DNA of 64,000 bases from a bacterium. GTDB taxonomy: Bacteria; Oederibacteriota; CAKKQC01. The first letter of the stretch is position 1. Every line of letters starts with the position of its first letter. The translations under genes were made by a program, and so were the position numbers. Positions 18,649 through 27,958 of this stretch are shown piece after piece. Below the pieces are notes generated by a model. It saw only the letters and a list, made by a program, of their open reading frames with translations, was not told the origin of the DNA and did not search any database. The stretch is taken from the NCBI GenBank assembly GCA_919901855.1, contig CAKKQC010000022.1:94251-158250 (forward strand), written 5' to 3'.

Positions 18649-20817
18649 ATGGCCGACCGCATCCTGAACCAGGCAGTCGACGTCAGCGAGGAGTTCCGGA
18701 ACGCGGCCAACGACTTCTTCCTGCCCATGCGGCTGGAAGGATGGGATGCCCGGAAGGGACAGGGCCGGCTCCGGTGGGAGCGGCAGCGGCTCGAGCCGGG
18801 TGTGGAATTCGCCAACGCCGGCCGCGCGTTCGCGCGCAACGATGCCCACTCTTTCCGGGGCGGCCTCTACGGTGACGAGCTCTGCCCGTTCTCGGTCTCG
18901 TTCGTCACGCCGAGGACCATCCGCATCCGGATGGCGACCGCGCGCGCCTTCCGCAAGACCGAGTCCTCGCTCATGCTGGCACGACGGGTCCCCACGGACC
19001 GCTCCTGGCGCGCTTCGGGGACGTCCGGAACGACCGTCTATCGCAGTGCCTGCGCGACGGTCATCGTCCAGTCCGATCCCTGGCGCGTCTCGATCGCGGA
19101 CGCCGCGGGAGGTGAGCTGACGCACACCCTCCACGTCGCGGACACCGCCTGCTTCCTGAACTACGACCCCATGCCCTTCTCGTTCGTCCGCCGGCCGGGA
19201 GACATGCGCCGCCAGCTCGTGTCGTCCTTCTCGCTCGCGCACGACGAGAAGATATTCGGATGCGGGGAGTCGTTCACGCGGCTCGACAAGCGCGGCCAGC
19301 GGGTCGTGCTCTGGACCTCGGACGCGCAGGGCGTCCAGAACGACCGGATGTACAAGCCGATCCCGTTCTTCATGAGCTCCGCCGGGTACGGGATGTTCGT
19401 CCACGGGACCACCCCCATGGCATTCGACTTCGGGAAGACCTACGACGCCACGACCGCGCTCTTCACCGGCGACGACGAGCTGGACCTGTTCATCTTCACG
19501 GGGACGCCCAAGGAGATCCTGTCGGAATACACGGCGCTCACGGGCCGGTCGCCGGTGCCGCCGACCTGGTCGTTCGGGCTCTGGATGAGCCGGATCTCGT
19601 ACTTCAGCCAGAAGGAGGCCATGGACGCGGCGCGGGGACTCCGGAAGCGCCGGATCCCGTGCGACGTCCTCCACCTCGACACCGGGTGGTTCGAGAGGGA
19701 CTGGGAATGCGACTACGAGTTCGCGCCGAAACGATTCCCGAACCCGAAGGGGATGATCCGCGACCTGGGGAAGAAGGGCCTCCGCGTCTGCCTCTGGCAG
19801 TTGCCATATTTCATCAGGGGCAACAAGCTCTACGACGAAATCGTCCGCAAGGGCCTCGCGATCCGTGACGCCGAGGGAGGGCCGGAGGTCCAGGAGGCCG
19901 TCCTCGACTTCAGCAACGCGAGGACCGTCCGGTGGTATCAGGACAAGCTGGGGCGGCTCCTCCGCATGGGCGTCGCCGCGATCAAGGTGGACTTCGGTGA
20001 GGGCGGGCCGCTCGAAGGGCGCTACGCGTCCGGCCGGAGCGGCTGGTACGAGCACAACCACCTCCCGCTCCGGTACAACCGGGCCGCCGCCGGGATCACG
20101 AAGCGGGTACGCGGCAACGGGTTCATCTGGGCGCGGTCGGCCTGGGCCGGGAGCCAGCGGTACCCCTTGCACTGGGGCGGCGACGCCGAGAACACGGATT
20201 CGGCCATGGCCGCGACCCTGCGGGCCGGGCTCTCGTTCGGGCTCTCGGGGTTCTCGTTCTGGAGTCACGACATCGGGGGATTCGTGAAGCGTTCTCCCGA
20301 GGACCTCTACGCCCGGTGGATGCCCTTCGGGATGCTGACCTCGCACAGCCGGTGCCACGGCGCCCCGCCGAAGGAGCCTTGGGCCTACGGCCCCGCGTTC
20401 ACGGACCTCTTCCGCCGGTGCGTGGAACTCAGGTACCGGCTCATGCCCTACATCCTCGAGCAGGCGCGTGAGTCGTCGAAGAACGGCTGGCCGATGCTCC
20501 GCGCCCTGTTCTTCGAGTACCCGGAGGACCCCGGGTCATGGCTGGTCGACGACGAGTACCTGTTCGGCCGGGATCTCCTCGTGGGGCCGCTCTTCGATGC
20601 GTCCCGTCAGCGGCGCATGTACCTGCCGCCGGGCCGCTGGATCGACTACCAGACCCGGCGCGCCTACGAAGGCCCGGGCTGGCACACGATTCCGGTGGGG
20701 CCGATCCCGGCCGTGATCCTGGCGCGTCGCGGTGCCGCGATCCCGCACATCGCGCTGGCCCAGTCCACGGACGCCATGGACTGGCGCACGGTCCGGCCCG
20801 TCACCTTCGGGGGCTGA
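18649..20817 (+). CDS. GH31 family alpha-glycosidase (YicI/alpha-xylosidase-like)
   Basis: A 722-residue retaining glycosidase with N-terminal beta domains and a catalytic barrel. FGLWMSRISYFSQKEAMDAARGLRKRRIPCDVLHLDTGWF and FPNPKGMIRDLGKKG match the alpha-xylosidase branch of GH31. The nucleophile is Asp448 in AAIKVDFGEGG and the acid/base is Asp512 in HWGGDAENTDS. No signal peptide is visible, so it is probably cytoplasmic and acts on imported oligosaccharides. It begins 11 bases after tkt. Exact substrate cannot be told. Confidence 0.88.
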   Translation: MADRILNQAVDVSEEFRNAANDFFLPMRLEGWDARKGQGRLRWERQRLEPGVEFANAGRAFARNDAHSFRGGLYGDELCPFSVSFVTPRTIRIRMATARAFRKTESSLMLARRVPTDRSWRASGTSGTTVYRSACATVIVQSDPWRVSIADAAGGELTHTLHVADTACFLNYDPMPFSFVRRPGDMRRQLVSSFSLAHDEKIFGCGESFTRLDKRGQRVVLWTSDAQGVQNDRMYKPIPFFMSSAGYGMFVHGTTPMAFDFGKTYDATTALFTGDDELDLFIFTGTPKEILSEYTALTGRSPVPPTWSFGLWMSRISYFSQKEAMDAARGLRKRRIPCDVLHLDTGWFERDWECDYEFAPKRFPNPKGMIRDLGKKGLRVCLWQLPYFIRGNKLYDEIVRKGLAIRDAEGGPEVQEAVLDFSNARTVRWYQDKLGRLLRMGVAAIKVDFGEGGPLEGRYASGRSGWYEHNHLPLRYNRAAAGITKRVRGNGFIWARSAWAGSQRYPLHWGGDAENTDSAMAATLRAGLSFGLSGFSFWSHDIGGFVKRSPEDLYARWMPFGMLTSHSRCHGAPPKEPWAYGPAFTDLFRRCVELRYRLMPYILEQARESSKNGWPMLRALFFEYPEDPGSWLVDDEYLFGRDLLVGPLFDASRQRRMYLPPGRWIDYQTRRAYEGPGWHTIPVGPIPAVILARRGAAIPHIALAQSTDAMDWRTVRPVTFGG

Positions 20818-20825
20818 CGGGGGGA

Positions 20826-20831
20826 TATAAT
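20826..20831 (+). promoter_or_regulatory. Consensus -10 box TATAAT seven bases before ATG 20839
   Basis: A perfect TATAAT lies directly before CCTCCCC and the ATG. Transcription starting the usual six to eight bases downstream would begin at the start codon, giving a leaderless message. No Shine-Dalgarno and no recognisable -35 are present. Confidence 0.5.
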
Positions 20832-20838
20832 CCTCCCC

Positions 20839-22428
20839 ATGAACAACATCGGGTCCACGATTGCCAGGGTCGTCGGTGGATTCCTCGCCTTCGGGCTGCT
20901 CTTCGCGATGTCGTGCTCCGCCAGCACGCTGGTCTGGGGCGTGCCGCCCGCGTGGGGCCTGGTCGCGCTCTTCGTGCTCTCGCTGGGTCTTCTGGCCGGG
21001 TTCGGCCGGTTGGCGGGATGGCTCCCGAATGCGGAAGCGACGCCCCGCCACGTCGTCCCGCTCCTCTGGCTCTGGCTGGCGACGGTCATCGTGCTGGTCG
21101 CAGTCGCCCAGTTCTGGAACGCGAGGATTGGCCGCCTCGAGGCCGCGCTCAAAGCCGAGGGGCTCCCCGCGTCCCTCGCCGAGTACGCCGAGGACGTGCC
21201 TGCCGCCAGGAACGGCGCGGCCGCGCTCGAGGCGTGGACGGCGACCTTCACCCGGACCCGGGCGGGGGATCCCCGGGACTTCAATCCCGTCACCGACCTC
21301 TCGAAGGTGCTGGACGACGTCGACGGCGACTGGCAGGCGGAGGCGCCGGGCGACACCACGGGAGCGTGGGGCCCCGCGGCGGCCGCCGCGTTCACCGCGA
21401 TCGAGCGGCGGTACGCGCGGTACATGGGCGGCGTGGACCGGGATCTCACCGCGATACTGGCCCGGTATCCCCGGCGGGTCGCCGTCGATTACCACGTGGT
21501 CGCGAAGGATCCGATGGGGCAGGATGCGCTCAGGGGACTCGGCGCGTTCGTGAGCGCGGAGCGCGGGTACCGCGTGCTGGCGGAGCATAGGGCGATGCAG
21601 GGGGACATGGCCGGCGCCTGGAAGGCGGTCCGCTCCCAGCTCCAGCTCAACCGTCTGATCCTCCAGGATCACACCCTGATCGGGAGGATGATCGTGGTGG
21701 CGAACTCCGGGATCATCGCGAGAACCGCGACCACGATCATGCAGAACCGCCGCGACACCGTCCTGCCGCCCGATCTGGCAAAGGGCCTGGCCGCGATCAT
21801 CGCGGAGCCGTGGGTGGCCGGCGGATTTGCGGGCGAGATCGCGTGGGGTCTCGACGTCCGGCGGCATTCGCGCTCGAAGTGGCTCGGCGGCAGCCTCCTG
21901 GGCAACCGCCGCCTCGGGTATCTCGTCGAGCGCAAGATGACGTTTCTCGGGTTCGCCGACGCCGCCCAGTACCACCAGATCACGCAGGTGCTGGAGCCGG
22001 CGGCGCGGGTGCGCGGCTGGACGCCCGACCTCCGGGGCGGCGAACTGGACCGGTACGCGGTCAGTCGCGGGTGGGCGGCCGCGTGGGTGCCCTGGATCGA
22101 CCTGCCGCGCTACCTCCAGCTCCTCCAGAAGGAGTACGAGGCGAAGACCCGGGTGCAGTTCGCACTCGTGGTTTCGGCGCTTCACCAGTACCGCGCGAAG
22201 ACCGGGAAGTACCCGCCGGGACTCGCGCTGCTGGCGCCGCGGTATCTCGACGCCGCGACCCTCGCGGACGTCTTCTCCGGGCGGGAGCTCGGCTATCAGC
22301 CCGGCGCCAAGGGCGCCGGGTATGAGCTATCGAGTGTCGGGCCGCTGGGCAACCGGAGCGACTCGCGGGCACGCATCCTGGCTGTGAAGGAACCGCTCGG
22401 CGTCAAGACGCCCGTCACAAAACCCTAG
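20839..22428 (+). CDS. Membrane protein of unknown function with secretin/pilin-like C-terminal motif
   Basis: A 529-residue protein with three hydrophobic helices in the first 105 residues, then a long soluble alpha-helical part. Near the end, ALVVSALHQYRAKTGKYPPGLALLAPRYLDAATLADVFSGRELGYQPG and YELSSVGPLG form a pattern common in large hypothetical protein families of Planctomycetota and relatives, resembling the C-terminal part of type II pseudopilins. No function is known. Its stop overlaps the stop of the convergent DUF11 gene by three bases, so no terminator fits between them. Confidence 0.6.
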   Translation: MNNIGSTIARVVGGFLAFGLLFAMSCSASTLVWGVPPAWGLVALFVLSLGLLAGFGRLAGWLPNAEATPRHVVPLLWLWLATVIVLVAVAQFWNARIGRLEAALKAEGLPASLAEYAEDVPAARNGAAALEAWTATFTRTRAGDPRDFNPVTDLSKVLDDVDGDWQAEAPGDTTGAWGPAAAAAFTAIERRYARYMGGVDRDLTAILARYPRRVAVDYHVVAKDPMGQDALRGLGAFVSAERGYRVLAEHRAMQGDMAGAWKAVRSQLQLNRLILQDHTLIGRMIVVANSGIIARTATTIMQNRRDTVLPPDLAKGLAAIIAEPWVAGGFAGEIAWGLDVRRHSRSKWLGGSLLGNRRLGYLVERKMTFLGFADAAQYHQITQVLEPAARVRGWTPDLRGGELDRYAVSRGWAAAWVPWIDLPRYLQLLQKEYEAKTRVQFALVVSALHQYRAKTGKYPPGLALLAPRYLDAATLADVFSGRELGYQPGAKGAGYELSSVGPLGNRSDSRARILAVKEPLGVKTPVTKP

Positions 22429-25400
22429 TTAATCCGGACGCGGAAGCAGGCGCACCCCGTGGTCTGGACGCCAGCCATCGGCATCGTCCACTTCAGCCAC
22501 CGGGTGCCCGCCACGGGGTTGGCCGTCGTCCACGCGGTGGGCGGCGCCGCCTGGGCGAGGGTGGAGTAGGAGACGTTCATGGCCACGCCGTCCGTGCTCC
22601 CGCAGGCGAGCCCGGCCGAGGTCGCCTCGGGGATGAACGTGGTCCCCATGGGGATTGCATCGGTGACCACGAAGGTGAACGCGCTCGCCGAGGAGTAGTT
22701 GCTCCAGCAGACCTTGAACGTTACGGTATCCCCCGACGCCGCGATGGTGAAGCGGGGTTCCTTGAAGAGTTTGACGTCCGCCCCGACCACGTTCACCGTC
22801 GTCAGTCCGACGATCGAGCCGTCGAAGGCGTCCGAGGCCACGATGGTCTGGTTGCCCAGTTTCGTGAGGCTGACGTTGATGAAGAGGTGGACGCCGTTGT
22901 CCCAGGGGCTGGTGCCGCAGCTCGGCGGCCCGCTGGATTCCCAGACGTAGTTCCACCCGTCCATGGGGTTGCTCTCGATCTTGGCGGTCGCGTCCGTCGA
23001 GGTGAACGACGTGGTCCCGCAGTAGTCCGTCTTCGTGCCGCCGCCGTTGTCGATGACCGCGATCGTGATCCAGAAGGACTGCCCAGTGAAGACGGTCGGG
23101 GGCGCCATGATGACGTAGTGGACCCCGGTTCGGACGAACGGAGCGGTGAAGAACTTTTCCGTGACCTTGCCCTGGAGGTACTGGACCACGAGGTCGCCCT
23201 GGGCGCCGGCCGCCGCGAGCGTCATGCGGTAGTTGGTGCGGGTGCCGCCGGCCGGAACCGACAGAGCCGTGACGACGATGACCTGGTCCACGCCGTCCGT
23301 CGTGTACCGGGCCGACATCGTGCCGCCGCCCTGGGTGGCGCCGTTGATCTGCACCGCCATCCCGGTCTTGGGGGCGAAGACGTTGATATACAGCGTGTCG
23401 TCGTTCTTCCCGCCGGTCGCGTGGTGGAACCAGAAGTCGTCGCCCGCCTGCTGGCCGTCGGCCGAGTGGAGATTGGAAGCCCCGGCCCACTGGCTGTAGA
23501 GCTGGCCGCCGCTGTTCACCTGGATCGGCCCGCCAACGAACAGCTCGATCTTCCACGCGGTAGCGTAGGTCGAGGAGTTCATCGTCGCGTCGTATCCGCC
23601 GCCGTACACGTGCGCGTTTCCGTCAAAGAGCGGGAGGCCGGGGGCCAGTCCGGCGTTCACGCGGTCGACGGCCTTCGGCAACCAGATGCCCCTCGAGCCG
23701 GCCATCGTCGTCGGCCATGCATTGCTCGGCACCTTCGTGCTGATCGGCTGGTACTTGTAGATCCGGTAGGTGGCCGGAGACGCCACGGTCGTGTTGCCTA
23801 CTATGCAGTTGGGGCTGAGCGTCGGGGCACAGATCGGGTAGAAGGTGCCGACGTTGACCGGGGAGACCAGGTTCCCGTTGTCCCGGTTCGGAACCATGCC
23901 GCCGTGGTTGTCGAACGCCCCGCCGATGCCGGGCGCCCCAAAGGTGTGGTAGCCCTGGTAGATAATCATCTGGGTGTCCGAGGAGATGATCCGGAAGTGG
24001 AAAAGGTCGTCGATGGTGGCCGCGTAGGTGCCCTCGAGCGGCATCCAGATGCTCTCCCCGGCGATGTTGCCGGTCTTCACGTAGTCCCAGCCGAGCATCG
24101 CGGGGTTCCACCTGAACAGGTGGACGGTCGTGTCCTGCGCGGCGTCGAAGACGCCCATCGACGTGATGCTCGTGTTGACGATTGCGAGCCGGTCGCCGTG
24201 GCCGATGGTATTCAGCGCGATCTGGTCGGGCCGCATGCTCGTGTAGTGCATGAACCCGCAGTAGTTCAGGCTGGTCGAGGGCAGATACGTGAACGAATCG
24301 TCGTTGGAGTCCGATCCTTCGGCCATGGTCAGCCAAAGGATGGGGGAGTTGGAAGTGACCTTGTAGAGGAAGTCGAACGGATAGGTTTCGCAGACCCCGA
24401 ATCCGTCGTCCCAGATGCCGGGCCAGTAGACGGCCGGGGTCCGCTCGATCTTGCATCCCGCGTTCGAAAGCCCGCCGTCCGCGGCGAATCCGCCCACGCA
24501 CGATCCCGCCAGGACGTTGATGGACGCGCTCTTGCCGCCCGTGAGCGCGACGCCCGTGCCGTTGTACTCGAGCTTCCGGAACTCGAAGTTGGTGCTCATG
24601 TTCAGGGGGAAGAAGCTGATGAAGAACCCGGGACATGCCTTGTCGTCCGAGTTGCCGGCGTAGCTCGTGTACGAGAAGTACATGGTCCGGAGCACGATCA
24701 TGGCCAGGTGCGTGAAGTTCGCGGGCTTGATCGACGGCCCCGTCCCGTCGGCTATCCCCGTCCGCCCCTGCTCGAGGAGGGAAATGCGGTTGATGCAGGT
24801 AGATCCCGCGGGGATCGTCGAGATGACCTTGGTCCGGTACCGGAGGGACAACGTGAACCCGGGCGCCATGTCGAGCTTCCACGTCAGGATCGTCTTCCCC
24901 CCTCCGGTGATCACCTTGCCCGCCGCCGCGGCCGCGCACCCCGAGGGCGTCATCGTCCAGCCCGTGCAGGGGTCGTCGAGACCGTACCCCTGGCTCCAGA
25001 TGTCGAGCTGGTCGGGAACCGTGTCCCAGATGCTCACGGCCCACCATGTCTTCTTGGTCGAGACGTTCTTGAGGAAGATCTCGTAGGTCATCTCGTCGTC
25101 GGGGACGCCGTATCCGCTGGCGAAAAGGATGTCGTTGCTCCCGACCTTCCAGAACAGGAACCGGGCGACGACGGTGTCGGTCGGCTCGCTGATCATGTTC
25201 GGGTTGCACGACGCATTGATGAAGACGGCCTGCGCGACGTTGTTGAGCCGCGAGTTCTCGATCGCGGCCGTGTCGCCGGACCCCGGCTCGAAGCTCTCGC
25301 CGTTGCCCCAGTCCACGGTGAGCTGGAACGTGACGGAACCGGTGGGGCCGCCCGTGGGCAGACCGCCCGGGACGGACCACCGCAGGTGCATGGGCGGGCC

Positions 25401-26183
25401 GGGATCGGGGTCCCAGCCCGGGTCCAGTGGCGGCGCCGCGCTGCCGAACACATAGTGCGTGAAAGGCGGCATCGAGTCGAAGACCTGGATGCCCGTGATG
25501 TTGGTCGTGCCCGGCCGCCCGTAATAGACCGTGTACGTGAGCGTATCCCCGGGCGCGGCCCGGTCGAGGTTTCCCTCCTTGATCACGTACCGGATCATCT
25601 TCGAGGTCGAGTCGGTCGTTACGCCCCATGGCAGCGTGCCCCAGCAGTTGTCGGTCAGCCCGCCCTCGCCCAGGTCGCTGTAGGAGGGGCCGAGCTCGAC
25701 CGTCGCGCCGTCCGTGGGACATGACGAGATGTCCGTGTAGAGGAACAGGGACGGCCCACACAGGCACGCGGTGCAGGGATCCTGCGTGTAGGCGTAGCTG
25801 CCTGCCCAGGTCCAGGCGGGGAAGTTGTCCACGCCCACGGTCCATATGCCGGCGAACGTCATGGTGATGAGACCCGAGTTCGAGGAGCCGCACACCATCT
25901 GCCAGTAGAGGGCCTTGACGTCCCCCAGCGGGCCCCCGCTGGCCGTCCCGTAGTTGAAGATCGTGAGGCCGGTCATCGAGGCGGACGGGCACCACGAGCA
26001 CGAGGTGTCGTCGCACTCGACGATCATGAACGAGGACTGGGGGACCTTGGTCCAGTTGGGGAAGATGTAGCTGTAGCTGCTGAAGGGCGCGACCGGGTTC
26101 GCGAGGATGTCATACTTGTAGTCGGCGACGGCGGGACCCGTAGCCCCCGCCAGGACCACGGCCGTGGCAAGAAGAAAGTTCAT
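22425..26183 (-). CDS. Large secreted DUF11-repeat surface protein
   Basis: A 1252-residue exported protein with signal peptide MNFLLATAVVLAGATGPAVA. Three segments show the DUF11/conserved-repeat pattern: one after DRAAPGDTLTYTVYYG, one around FWKVGSNDILFASGYGVPDDEMTYEIFLKN, and one at the C-terminus after LFKEPRFTIAASGDTVTFKVCWSNYSS. Between them lies a long beta-rich region with many aromatic residues and cysteine pairs. It ends directly in the last repeat with no anchor sequence. ATG 26183 is chosen because it begins the signal peptide; GTG 26219 is an alternative. Probably a surface or matrix protein. Confidence 0.7.
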   Translation of the reverse strand: MNFLLATAVVLAGATGPAVADYKYDILANPVAPFSSYSYIFPNWTKVPQSSFMIVECDDTSCSWCPSASMTGLTIFNYGTASGGPLGDVKALYWQMVCGSSNSGLITMTFAGIWTVGVDNFPAWTWAGSYAYTQDPCTACLCGPSLFLYTDISSCPTDGATVELGPSYSDLGEGGLTDNCWGTLPWGVTTDSTSKMIRYVIKEGNLDRAAPGDTLTYTVYYGRPGTTNITGIQVFDSMPPFTHYVFGSAAPPLDPGWDPDPGPPMHLRWSVPGGLPTGGPTGSVTFQLTVDWGNGESFEPGSGDTAAIENSRLNNVAQAVFINASCNPNMISEPTDTVVARFLFWKVGSNDILFASGYGVPDDEMTYEIFLKNVSTKKTWWAVSIWDTVPDQLDIWSQGYGLDDPCTGWTMTPSGCAAAAAGKVITGGGKTILTWKLDMAPGFTLSLRYRTKVISTIPAGSTCINRISLLEQGRTGIADGTGPSIKPANFTHLAMIVLRTMYFSYTSYAGNSDDKACPGFFISFFPLNMSTNFEFRKLEYNGTGVALTGGKSASINVLAGSCVGGFAADGGLSNAGCKIERTPAVYWPGIWDDGFGVCETYPFDFLYKVTSNSPILWLTMAEGSDSNDDSFTYLPSTSLNYCGFMHYTSMRPDQIALNTIGHGDRLAIVNTSITSMGVFDAAQDTTVHLFRWNPAMLGWDYVKTGNIAGESIWMPLEGTYAATIDDLFHFRIISSDTQMIIYQGYHTFGAPGIGGAFDNHGGMVPNRDNGNLVSPVNVGTFYPICAPTLSPNCIVGNTTVASPATYRIYKYQPISTKVPSNAWPTTMAGSRGIWLPKAVDRVNAGLAPGLPLFDGNAHVYGGGYDATMNSSTYATAWKIELFVGGPIQVNSGGQLYSQWAGASNLHSADGQQAGDDFWFHHATGGKNDDTLYINVFAPKTGMAVQINGATQGGGTMSARYTTDGVDQVIVVTALSVPAGGTRTNYRMTLAAAGAQGDLVVQYLQGKVTEKFFTAPFVRTGVHYVIMAPPTVFTGQSFWITIAVIDNGGGTKTDYCGTTSFTSTDATAKIESNPMDGWNYVWESSGPPSCGTSPWDNGVHLFINVSLTKLGNQTIVASDAFDGSIVGLTTVNVVGADVKLFKEPRFTIAASGDTVTFKVCWSNYSSASAFTFVVTDAIPMGTTFIPEATSAGLACGSTDGVAMNVSYSTLAQAAPPTAWTTANPVAGTRWLKWTMPMAGVQTTGCACFRVRIN

Positions 26184-26266
26184 CCTTGCCGCAGGCGCGG
26201 TGCGACCTTCGGTTCTCACGACATCACCCAAGACTGGTCCGCCTTCTCCCCCCTCAGCTTGAGTCA

Positions 26267-26272
26267 ATCATA
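26267..26272 (-). promoter_or_regulatory. Possible -10 box (TATGAT) for the DUF11 gene
   Basis: Read on the minus strand, TATGAT lies about 84 bases before the chosen start of the DUF11 gene and matches five of six consensus positions. No clear -35 is seen. It is back to back with the pyr promoter. Confidence 0.3.
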
Positions 26273-26290
26273 CCAGCGACCACCCGGGGG

Positions 26291-26319
26291 TTGACAGTGG
26301 GGTCGCCATGGTGTTGAAT
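26291..26319 (+). promoter_or_regulatory. Promoter of the pyr operon
   Basis: A consensus -35 TTGACA (26291-26296), a 17-base spacer and TTGAAT (26314-26319) as -10 form a strong sigma-70-type promoter. The expected transcription start is near 26326, giving a leader of about 55 bases before the leader reading frame. Confidence 0.75.
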
Positions 26320-26350
26320 TCATCAGGCATCGAATCATGGGTCCTTTAAG

Positions 26351-26368
26351 CCGGACCGGCGAGTCCGG
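26351..26368 (+). promoter_or_regulatory. Putative PyrR-binding hairpin in the pyr leader RNA
   Basis: A perfect six-base-pair stem, CCGGAC/GTCCGG, closes a hexaloop CGGCGA. This fits the CNGNGA hexaloop consensus known for PyrR-binding loops of Gram-positive pyr leaders. It ends one base before the AAGGAG ribosome site of the leader reading frame (26370-26375), so bound PyrR would block ribosome access. The match is seen directly; binding is inferred. Confidence 0.65.
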
Positions 26369-26382
26369 CAAGGAGCAACGCG

Positions 26383-26454
26383 ATGAAGGCAGGACAACCC
26401 GAAATGCAGGCGGACCGCGGGCCGGGATGGCTCCGCGGTTTTTTTGCGGGCTGA
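26383..26454 (+). CDS. pyr operon leader peptide (23 residues)
   Basis: ATG 26383 follows a good ribosome site (AAGGAG, seven bases away). The frame encodes 23 residues, begins MKAGQPEMQ and ends WLRGFFAG, and runs through both arms and the T-run of the intrinsic terminator. Its TGA (26452-26454) shares a base with the pyrR ATG (TGATG). A ribosome translating it would keep the terminator from folding and then reinitiate on pyrR. The peptide itself probably has no function. This layout resembles the translation-dependent pyr leader proposed in Thermus. Confidence 0.7.
   Translation: MKAGQPEMQADRGPGWLRGFFAG
26414..26445 (+). terminator. Intrinsic terminator (attenuator) inside the pyr leader
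   Basis: Stem ACCGCGG-GCC (26414-26423) pairs with GGC (26429-26431) and CCGCGGT (26433-26439), with one bulged T and a five-base loop, followed by seven consecutive T (26439-26445). It lies wholly inside the leader reading frame and just before pyrR, so it acts as an attenuator and not as an end-of-gene terminator. Confidence 0.8.
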
Positions 26455-26999
26455 TGGGCCCCCAAGGAGCCACCCAGAGCCTGGACGCCGCCGGAATCGA
26501 CCGGGCGATGGTCCGGATCGCGCACGAGATCCACGAGAAGAACCCCGGCCGGCTGGCGGATCTGGTCCTCATCGGGATCCCGAAGCGGGGCGACACCCTC
26601 GCCCGCCGGATCGCGGCCGTCCTCGCCCGCGACCACGCGGTCGTCGCCCCCGTCGGCGTCCTGGACATCACCATGTACCGGGACGACATCGGGTCGCGCG
26701 CCAGCCTCCCCAAACCCTCGGACCTGCCCGGGAGCATCGACGGGAAGACGATCGTGCTCGTGGATGACGTCCTCTACACGGGCCGCAGCGTCCGCGCCGC
26801 CATGGATGCCCTGATCGACTTCGGCCGGCCCAAGGCCATCCAGCTTGCCGTTCTCGTGGACCGCGGCCACCGGGAGCTCCCGATCCGCGCGGATTACGTC
26901 GGAAAGAACATCCCGACGGCCCCCGGCGCGAACGTGAAGGTCGAGTTGAAAGAGGACGACGGAGCCGAGCAGGTTCTCGTCGAGGAGGGGAACGGATGA
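26454..26999 (+). CDS. pyrR: PyrR, UMP-responsive pyr regulator / uracil phosphoribosyltransferase
   Basis: A 181-residue PyrR with the family layout: [23 protein letters not shown] near the start, [28 protein letters not shown], and the PRPP-binding [20 protein letters not shown]. The end has [26 protein letters not shown] 26454 aligns with the usual PyrR start and is coupled to the leader peptide stop. Earlier in-frame starts (26337) would run through the terminator and have no ribosome site. In known systems PyrR with UMP binds the leader RNA and lowers expression of its own operon. Confidence 0.92.
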   Translation: MGPQGATQSLDAAGIDRAMVRIAHEIHEKNPGRLADLVLIGIPKRGDTLARRIAAVLARDHAVVAPVGVLDITMYRDDIGSRASLPKPSDLPGSIDGKTIVLVDDVLYTGRSVRAAMDALIDFGRPKAIQLAVLVDRGHRELPIRADYVGKNIPTAPGANVKVELKEDDGAEQVLVEEGNG

Positions 27000-27958
27000 C
27001 GACCGTGGATTCGCTCTCCGCCAAGGACCTCCTCGGAATCGAGCCGCTGTCGCGGGACGAGATCCAGCTCATCCTCGACACCGCCCGGACGCTCTCGGAC
27101 GTCGCGAAGCATCCGATCAAGAAGGTGCCGGCCCTCCGGGGCCGCACGATGGTCAACCTCTTCTACGAGGCGAGTACGCGCACGCGGACCTCGTTCGAGC
27201 TGGCCGCCGTCCGCCTTTCCGCCGACGTCGTCAACATCAACGTGCAGGCGAGCAGTGTCGTCAAGGGGGAGACCCTGCTCGATACCGCCCGGACGCTCGA
27301 GGCCATGACCGTGGACTTCATCGTCATGCGGCACGGCAGTTCGGGGGCGCCGCACATGCTCGCCAGGAACCTGAAGGCCTCGGTCATCAACGCCGGCGAC
27401 GGCCAGCACGAGCATCCCACGCAGGCGCTCCTGGACCTCTACACGGTCCGGGAGAAGCTCGGGAGCATCGAGGGCAAGACGATCACGCTGATCGGGGACA
27501 TCCAGCACAGCCGCGTGGCGCGGTCGGACCTGATCGCGTTCACGAAGATGGGGGCGAAGGTCAGGTTCTGCGGCCCGCCGACGCTCCTCTCCGCCGACTT
27601 CGGCGCGCTTGGCGCGGAGGTCCATCACGACCTCAAGAGCGCGCTGACCGGCGCGGACGTGGTCTACGTCCTGCGGCTCCAGTTCGAACGGCACCGGATG
27701 GGGCTGATGCCGTCGGTCAAGGCCTACACCCAGCAGTACGCGATCACGTCCGAGCGGGTGAAATGGGCGAAACCCGGCGCGCTGGTCATGCACCCGGGGC
27801 CCATGAACCGGGGGGTCGAGATCGCGCCCGAGGTGGCGGACGGCCCGACGTCCGTGATCGTGGACCAGGTCGCCAACGGAATCGCGGTGCGGATGGCGGT
27901 CCTGTACCTGCTTGAGGCCGGACGAACGAAGCGGGCCGCCGCCGGAGGTGTGTCGTGA
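26996..27958 (+). CDS. pyrB: Aspartate carbamoyltransferase catalytic subunit
   Basis: First committed step of pyrimidine synthesis: carbamoyl phosphate plus aspartate. The 320-residue chain shows the carbamoyl-phosphate site [39 protein letters not shown] and the aspartate-binding [11 protein letters not shown]. It overlaps pyrR by four bases (ATGA). No pyrI regulatory subunit is present, in keeping with control through PyrR. Confidence 0.96.
   Translation: MTTVDSLSAKDLLGIEPLSRDEIQLILDTARTLSDVAKHPIKKVPALRGRTMVNLFYEASTRTRTSFELAAVRLSADVVNINVQASSVVKGETLLDTARTLEAMTVDFIVMRHGSSGAPHMLARNLKASVINAGDGQHEHPTQALLDLYTVREKLGSIEGKTITLIGDIQHSRVARSDLIAFTKMGAKVRFCGPPTLLSADFGALGAEVHHDLKSALTGADVVYVLRLQFERHRMGLMPSVKAYTQQYAITSERVKWAKPGALVMHPGPMNRGVEIAPEVADGPTSVIVDQVANGIAVRMAVLYLLEAGRTKRAAAGGVS

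Noticed and set aside
22887..25724. A 945-codon plus-strand frame opposite the DUF11 gene
   Set aside because: Composition is that of a shadow frame (R, G, V, D, H repeats). The minus-strand protein has a signal peptide and DUF11 domains.
26337..26453. An N-terminal extension of PyrR from ATG 26337
   Set aside because: It would be encoded by the promoter-proximal leader, hairpin and terminator, has no ribosome site and no PyrR homology; ATG 26454 matches the family start.
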